The position numbers and the translations under genes were made by a program. From assembly GCA_947372005.1 (NCBI GenBank), contig CANBRV010000016.1, forward strand, positions 1 through 18,243: a DNA stretch of 18,243 nt. Direction: 5' to 3'. The DNA is from Comamonadaceae bacterium (GTDB lineage: Bacteria; Pseudomonadota; Gammaproteobacteria; Burkholderiales; Burkholderiaceae_C). Under the pieces are notes generated by a model. The model was given only the letters and a program-made list of their open reading frames with translations, did not search any database and was not told the origin of the DNA. This document shows, piece after piece, positions 14,442 to 18,243 of this stretch (positions are counted from its first letter, which is position 1; each line of letters begins with the position of its first letter).

Positions 14442-15349
14442 GTCAAAACCATTTAGATTATTTTTCCAGTTTGCAAACGCGTATTACCGATAGTTTGTCT
14501 GCTATCGACGGTAAAAGCTTTCTCCGTGATGAGTGGAAGAAAGAGGCAAGCGAGCCGCTGCAAGGCTTTGGAACCACCTGTATCCTAGAAGGTGGTGATG
14601 TCTTTGAGCGTGCGGGTTGTGGCCTCTCCAAGGTGAGTGGTGCGAAGCTGCCGCCATCGGCCACGCAGCATCGCCCAGAATTACAAGGCGCACCGTTTGA
14701 GGCGATGGGCGTGTCACTGGTTGTGCACCCGCGTAATCCGTATGTGCCGACAGTACATATGAATGTCCGCATGTTGACGGCTACACCTGCAGGCAAGCCG
14801 CCTGTGCATTGGTTTGGTGGCGGTATGGATTTGACGCCTTATTACGGCAATCAAGAGGATGCGGTGCATTTCCATCAGACGTGTAGCGATGCGCTTGCGC
14901 CTTTCGGTGATGATAAATATCCGCGATTCAAGAAATGGTGCGACGAGTATTTTGTGTTGAAACATAGGCAAGAGCAGCGCGGTGTGGGTGGTGTTTTTTT
15001 TGACGACTTCTCTGAGCTAGGTGATCGCTCTATGCTCATGATGCAAGCGGTGGGTGATGCATTGCTTCCAGCTTATTTGCCAATTGTGCAGCGCCGTATG
15101 GGTACGGCCTACGGTGATCGAGAGCGAGCGTTTCAGCTCTATCGTCGTGGCCGTTATGCCGAGTTCAATTTGGTGTGGGATCGCGGTACGCACTTTGGTT
15201 TGCAATCGGGTGGGCGCACCGAGTCGATTTTGATGTCCATGCCACCATTGGCTTCGTGGGCGTATCAGTACAAACCAGAGGCTGACTCAGCAGAGGCTGC
15301 CCTGTATACTGAATTTTTACCTATCAAAGATTGGTTGAACCTCACATGA
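14438..15349 (+). CDS. hemF: Oxygen-dependent coproporphyrinogen-III oxidase
   Basis: Converts coproporphyrinogen III to protoporphyrinogen IX with O2 in heme synthesis; cytoplasmic dimer. The 303 residues match E. coli HemF (299). Conserved segments are LVVHPRNPYVPTVHMNVR, WFGGGMDLTPYYG (from about residue 125), VHFHQT, GVGGVFFDDF, and the C-terminal signature YAEFNLVWDRGTHFGLQSGG followed by RTESILMSMPP. It starts within the acyltransferase stop codon and its own stop overlaps the nadD start (ATGA, 15346-15349). The use of the aerobic enzyme suggests a respiring host. The hemC-hemD genes are 7 kb upstream on the same strand. Confidence 0.97.
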   Translation: MSQNHLDYFSSLQTRITDSLSAIDGKSFLRDEWKKEASEPLQGFGTTCILEGGDVFERAGCGLSKVSGAKLPPSATQHRPELQGAPFEAMGVSLVVHPRNPYVPTVHMNVRMLTATPAGKPPVHWFGGGMDLTPYYGNQEDAVHFHQTCSDALAPFGDDKYPRFKKWCDEYFVLKHRQEQRGVGGVFFDDFSELGDRSMLMMQAVGDALLPAYLPIVQRRMGTAYGDRERAFQLYRRGRYAEFNLVWDRGTHFGLQSGGRTESILMSMPPLASWAYQYKPEADSAEAALYTEFLPIKDWLNLT

Positions 15350-15927
15350 CAAAAAGCATTGGCATTTATGGCGGCGCATTCGATCCTCCTCACCTTGCGC
15401 ATGTGGCATTGGCCAAGGCAGCAATTGAGCAGTTCAAATTCGATCAATTGCTTGTGATTCCTACAGGGGATGCGGTTCATAAGCGCCGACACTTAAGCCC
15501 TGGCCATCATCGGTTGGCGATGGCGCAATTGGCTTTTGCAGATATTGCCCAAGCGGTTGTTGATTCGCGAGAAATCAATCGTGGCGGAGCGTCCTATACC
15601 ATTGACACTATCATGGAGTTGAACGCAGAGCAGCCCGATGCACGGCTCACGCTCATCATTGGGCAAGATCAGCTTACGGCTTTCCATACATGGTTGCACT
15701 ATGCTGAAATTTTAAAAAGAGTCAAACTTGCCGTTGCCATGCGGAATGGCACAGTGATGATTTCGCCCAATATTTCTTTCGAATCCATTGAGTTTGCACC
15801 GCAAGCTATTAGCTCCAGCGATTTACGGCAAATGATTCGAATGAAGGACTCGCAATTTGCGGCGAAAATGAATCCATCCGTTGCTGCCTACATTCGAGAG
15901 CATGAGCTTTATCTTGGTAGCACCTAA
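15346..15927 (+). CDS. nadD: Nicotinate-nucleotide adenylyltransferase
   Basis: Makes deamido-NAD from nicotinate mononucleotide and ATP in NAD synthesis. 193 residues. The nucleotidyltransferase N-terminus is GIYGGAFDPPHLAHVALA, with the HxGH motif in the form HLAH (H16, H19). RGGASYTIDT, GQDQLTAFHTWLHYAEI and the C-terminal ISSSDLR (usual ISSTxIR) are family motifs. I chose the ATG at 15346, which overlaps the hemF stop; a TTG at 15331 is in frame but adds nothing conserved. rsfS follows after 29 bp, the normal betaproteobacterial order. Confidence 0.95.
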   Translation: MTKSIGIYGGAFDPPHLAHVALAKAAIEQFKFDQLLVIPTGDAVHKRRHLSPGHHRLAMAQLAFADIAQAVVDSREINRGGASYTIDTIMELNAEQPDARLTLIIGQDQLTAFHTWLHYAEILKRVKLAVAMRNGTVMISPNISFESIEFAPQAISSSDLRQMIRMKDSQFAAKMNPSVAAYIREHELYLGST

Positions 15928-15956
15928 TTTCTTCCTTTTCTGATACACATTCTCAT

Positions 15957-16601
15957 ATGGCTACAAATAAAACCACTAAAAAAACGATAGCACCTGCTGC
16001 AAGCGCAGCTCCAGTCAAAATCCACATGGACAAAAAAGACGTGCAAAAGCTGCAGCGCATTGTGGTGGATAGCCTAGAGGATGTGAAGGCTGTCGACATT
16101 CAAGTGTTTGATACCGAAGAGCAAACAGCGCTGTTTGAGCGCGTGATTGTGGCAAGCGGCACCTCTAATCGCCAAACAAAAGCATTGGCTGCCAGTGTGC
16201 GCGATGCTGTGCGTGAGGCGGGATTTGACAAGCCGCGCATCGAAGGTGAGGAGAATGGCGAGTGGATTATTGTTGATTGCCACTCTATTGTTGTGCACGT
16301 CATGCAGCCAGCGATTCGCCAGTATTACCACCTAGAAGATCTGTGGGGCGATAAGCCCGTGCGTATGAAGTTTGGTGCGCCAAAACCTGCTGCGCCAGTC
16401 AAAGAAGTGAAAGAAAAGAAGCCTAAAGCTGCTAAAAAACCAGCAGCCAAAAAGTCAGCGCCAGCAAGTGCTGGCAAGCCACGCGGCTTTTCGGGACGAC
16501 CACCTGCTAAGAAGGTTGCGGCTAAAAAATCCGCAGTACCTGCTAAGAAAGTAGCGGCCAAAAAAGTGCCAGCTAAAAAGGTTGCCGCTAAAAAGGCATG
16601 A
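15957..16601 (+). CDS. rsfS: Ribosomal silencing factor RsfS (Iojap family) with a long Lys/Ala-rich tail
   Basis: RsfS binds uL14 on the large ribosomal subunit and blocks subunit joining when nutrients are short. The Iojap domain covers residues about 25-135: KLQRIVVDSLEDVKAVDIQVFD, VIVASGTSNRQTKALA, GEENGEWIIVDCHSIVVHVM and YYHLEDLWGDKPV are all conserved. The protein is 214 residues against about 105-120 for the domain alone, because residues about 141-214 form a basic, disordered-looking tail that ends in three PAKKVAAKK repeats and contains SGRPPAKK. Residues 1-23 are also a Lys/Ala-rich extension; M24 (16026) is an alternative start. The stop codon overlaps the rlmH start (ATGA). The tail may give extra RNA contact (inference). 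Confidence 0.93.
   Translation: MATNKTTKKTIAPAASAAPVKIHMDKKDVQKLQRIVVDSLEDVKAVDIQVFDTEEQTALFERVIVASGTSNRQTKALAASVRDAVREAGFDKPRIEGEENGEWIIVDCHSIVVHVMQPAIRQYYHLEDLWGDKPVRMKFGAPKPAAPVKEVKEKKPKAAKKPAAKKSAPASAGKPRGFSGRPPAKKVAAKKSAVPAKKVAAKKVPAKKVAAKKA
16503..16598 (+). repeat. Three coding tandem repeats, PAKKVAAKK units at the end of rsfS
   Basis: Units at 16503-16538 (12 codons, ending SAV), 16539-16568 (10 codons) and 16569-16598 (10 codons) encode the same nonapeptide, with some synonymous codon changes between copies. The repeat ends exactly at the stop codon. Confidence 0.8.
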
Positions 16602-17071
16602 AGTTAGTGATCGTGGCGGTCGGGCAAAAAATGCCTGACTGGGCACAAACGGCGGTGGATGATTACGCTAAGCGTTTTACCAATGATTTGCGCCTTGAGA
16701 TTAAAACCGTTAAAACTGAAACCCGTACAGGGCAAGGTCTAGAGGCTATCTTTAAAGCTGAGCGTACGCGTATTGACACGGTACTGCAAATGCTTCGCAA
16801 TCCAAGAATTGTTGTGCTGGACGAGCGCGGCACCAGTCTCACGACCATGCAACTTGCCGCCAAAGTTAAAGATTGGCAGCTTGGCGGTGACGATGTGACG
16901 CTGATACTCGGTGGACCTGATGGGCTAGAGCCTGCGTTCAAAAAAGCGGCGCATGAGCGCATCAAGCTCTCTGACCTCACTTTGCCGCACGCCATGGCTA
17001 GAGTACTGCTGACTGAGGCGCTGTATCGTGCGTGGTCAGTCAACGCAGGGCATCCGTATCATCGGGAGTGA
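16598..17071 (+). CDS. rlmH: 23S rRNA (pseudouridine-1915-N3)-methyltransferase
   Basis: SPOUT-class methyltransferase that methylates pseudouridine 1915 of 23S rRNA in assembled 70S ribosomes. 157 residues, normal for the family (E. coli 155). KLVIVAVGQKMPDW opens the fold. IVVLDERG and LILGGPDGLEP (104-114) form the SAM-binding knot, LPHAMARVLLTEALYRAW follows, and the invariant end YHRE is present. It starts inside the rsfS stop codon; maf follows after 2 bp. Side by side with rsfS, it is a second gene acting on the large subunit. Confidence 0.97.
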   Translation: MKLVIVAVGQKMPDWAQTAVDDYAKRFTNDLRLEIKTVKTETRTGQGLEAIFKAERTRIDTVLQMLRNPRIVVLDERGTSLTTMQLAAKVKDWQLGGDDVTLILGGPDGLEPAFKKAAHERIKLSDLTLPHAMARVLLTEALYRAWSVNAGHPYHRE

Positions 17072-17073
17072 CT

Positions 17074-17700
17074 ATGAAAAAACATTTCATCTATCTTGCC
17101 TCCCAAAGCCCTCGTCGTGCTGAACTGCTAGCGCAGTTGGGCGTTAACCATCGTTTATTGCTGGCCGATATTGACGAGGATGCGGAAGGATTAGAGGGTA
17201 TTCATGGCCTAGAGGCTCCCGCCACCTACGTCCAGCGCGTAACAAAGCTTAAACTTAATGCTGCCGTGGCGCGTGCCAAGCGGCGTGGTCTTTGGACAAA
17301 ACAAGAGGCGCAGTTGATTTTGTGCGCCGATACCACGGTGGCGATGGGTCGCACCATCTGCGGTAAGCCAGAAGATGCAAAGGCTGCGGCGCAGATGCTG
17401 CAAGCACTCTCTGACAAAACGCACCGTGTGTTGACCAGTGTGGGAGTGGCTTGGCGCGTCGGTACGCAAGTCAAAACTGGTTTTGTATTGTCAGAGTCGC
17501 GCGTTACGTTTGCGTCGCTCTCCAAAGCCGATGTGACGGCATACATAGCCACAGGTGAACCTTTTGGCAAAGCGGGCAGCTATGGCGTGCAAGGCAAGGC
17601 GGCCGCGTTTATTTCAAGCATCACAGGCAGCTACAGCGGCATTATGGGATTACCGCTGCATGAGACGGCGTTGCTTTTAAAACAGGCAAAGTTTTTATGA
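17074..17700 (+). CDS. maf: Maf family nucleoside triphosphate pyrophosphatase (YhdE-type)
   Basis: Hydrolyses non-canonical or pyrimidine nucleoside triphosphates (dTTP/UTP in the YhdE group) to monophosphates. 208 residues from the ATG at 17074, which has a GGGAG site (17064-17068) inside the rlmH end. LASQSPRRAELLAQLG is the N-terminal nucleotide-binding motif, D86 in CADTTVAMG is the catalytic base position, and GEPFGKAGSYGVQGKAAAFI and GSYSGIMGLPLHET complete the fold. An upstream in-frame start at 17032 would overlap rlmH and is not needed. The stop overlaps the next start (ATGA, 17697-17700). Confidence 0.94.
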   Translation: MKKHFIYLASQSPRRAELLAQLGVNHRLLLADIDEDAEGLEGIHGLEAPATYVQRVTKLKLNAAVARAKRRGLWTKQEAQLILCADTTVAMGRTICGKPEDAKAAAQMLQALSDKTHRVLTSVGVAWRVGTQVKTGFVLSESRVTFASLSKADVTAYIATGEPFGKAGSYGVQGKAAAFISSITGSYSGIMGLPLHETALLLKQAKFL

Positions 17701-18243
17701 TGACAGCCGCTGTTCGCGTCCCGATTTTGACGTACCACCAAATCGATGCCATCCCTCCCAAGCGAGATGCGACGGGCGTTCGCACACCGTACCGCAGTTT
17801 GATTGTGTCGCCTAGCAGCTTTGCGCGGCAGATGTGGCTACTCACAACCTTGGGCTATCGCGGCGTGAATATGAGTGAGGTCATGCAGTATTTGCGCGGC
17901 GAAAAAACCATAGCCTTGCATGGCAAGGTTGTCGGCATCACATTTGATGACGGTTATCAGAACAACCTTGCCCATGCCCTGCCTGTGCTGGCGCGGTATG
18001 GTTTTTCCTCGACTTGTTATGCGGTGAGTGATATGTCTGGTGGATCGAATACATGGGATGCAGAGAAGGGCATAGGCGTGAAGCGTTTGATGACAGCGCC
18101 CGAGCTGTGTGAGTGGATTGAGGGCGGGCAAGAAATTGGTTCGCATACCCAGCATCACGTTAACTTGCTAGAGAGCGAGTCTGCCATCGCTCAGGCTGAG
18201 ATTCTTCACTCAAAGACACAGCTGGAAGCCATAACAGGCGTGG
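17697..18243 (+). CDS. Polysaccharide deacetylase (NodB-like, carbohydrate esterase 4), 3'-truncated by window edge
   Basis: The 182 visible residues show a NodB homology domain, which removes acetyl groups from N-acetylated glycans. VPILTYHQID is the usual first strand. TFDDGY (82-87) carries the catalytic base and metal aspartates D84-D85, and GSHTQHH supplies the metal histidines H150 and H154 (HxxxH). No signal peptide or membrane segment is seen at the start, so it may act on a cytoplasmic or membrane-bound precursor, as enzymes of exopolysaccharide or lipid-linked sugar clusters can (inference). It starts inside the maf stop codon and an ATG follows directly, so M1 or M2 may be used. 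Later motifs lie beyond the edge. Confidence 0.85.
   Translation, partial: MMTAAVRVPILTYHQIDAIPPKRDATGVRTPYRSLIVSPSSFARQMWLLTTLGYRGVNMSEVMQYLRGEKTIALHGKVVGITFDDGYQNNLAHALPVLARYGFSSTCYAVSDMSGGSNTWDAEKGIGVKRLMTAPELCEWIEGGQEIGSHTQHHVNLLESESAIAQAEILHSKTQLEAITGV

Noticed and set aside
16503..16598. Repeats at the end of rsfS as a CRISPR or mobile repeat
   Set aside because: They are in-frame coding repeats without spacers and with synonymous variation, ending at the stop codon.

Overview
The window looks like chromosomal DNA of a betaproteobacterium, most likely order Burkholderiales. The evidence is the close family fit of ArgH, the betaproteobacterial form of DNA polymerase IV (about 30 residues inserted between the first two palm motifs), the divergent argH/hemC pair, and a yebC-purD-hemF-nadD-rsfS-rlmH-maf run. 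Base composition is near half G+C, which is modest for that order. I cannot name a genus. No tRNA, rRNA, CRISPR array, insertion sequence or integrase is visible.

Layout. Positions 1-784 (minus) are the 5' part of dinB. At 910-2691 (plus) is an exported YtcJ-like metal-dependent amidohydrolase. It meets end to end, with no spacer, an FMN-dependent alpha-hydroxy-acid (L-lactate) dehydrogenase at 2692-3876 (minus). Upstream of that gene on the same strand is a two-gene DUF4160-DUF2442 cassette (4609 to 3913), which resembles a toxin-antitoxin-type module. A perfect 22-bp palindrome at 4617-4638 sits in front of the cassette and includes the stop codon of argH (4635-6050, minus). argH diverges from hemC-hemD (6070-7718, plus) across only 19 bp, with candidate promoters that overlap back to back.

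Positions 7705-11741 hold a surface or envelope segment. On the minus strand, a DUF1499 membrane-anchored protein and a secreted CAP-domain protein with a composite C-terminus form an operon whose last gene overlaps the end of hemD. On the plus strand, diverging from them, is a 686-residue lipoprotein made of bacterial Ig-like domains with two calcium-loop-like motifs. In many betaproteobacteria hemX and hemY would follow hemD; here they do not.

From 11780 to the right edge runs a tight co-directional housekeeping cluster: yebC, purD, a PlsC-like acyltransferase, hemF, nadD, rsfS, rlmH, maf, then the start of a polysaccharide deacetylase where rng (RNase G) often lies. Four of these junctions are 4-bp ATGA overlaps, so much of the cluster is probably translationally coupled. 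Functionally, hemC, hemD and hemF serve heme synthesis; argH and purD serve arginine and purine synthesis; nadD serves NAD synthesis; rsfS and rlmH act on the ribosome; and maf is a nucleotide house-cleaning enzyme.

The least ordinary elements are the DUF4160-DUF2442 cassette with its palindrome, the CAP/DUF1499/Ig-lipoprotein segment, and two unrelated proteins that end in Lys/Ala-rich tails containing a GRPP core. I saw no clear multi-gene system that I would call wholly new.
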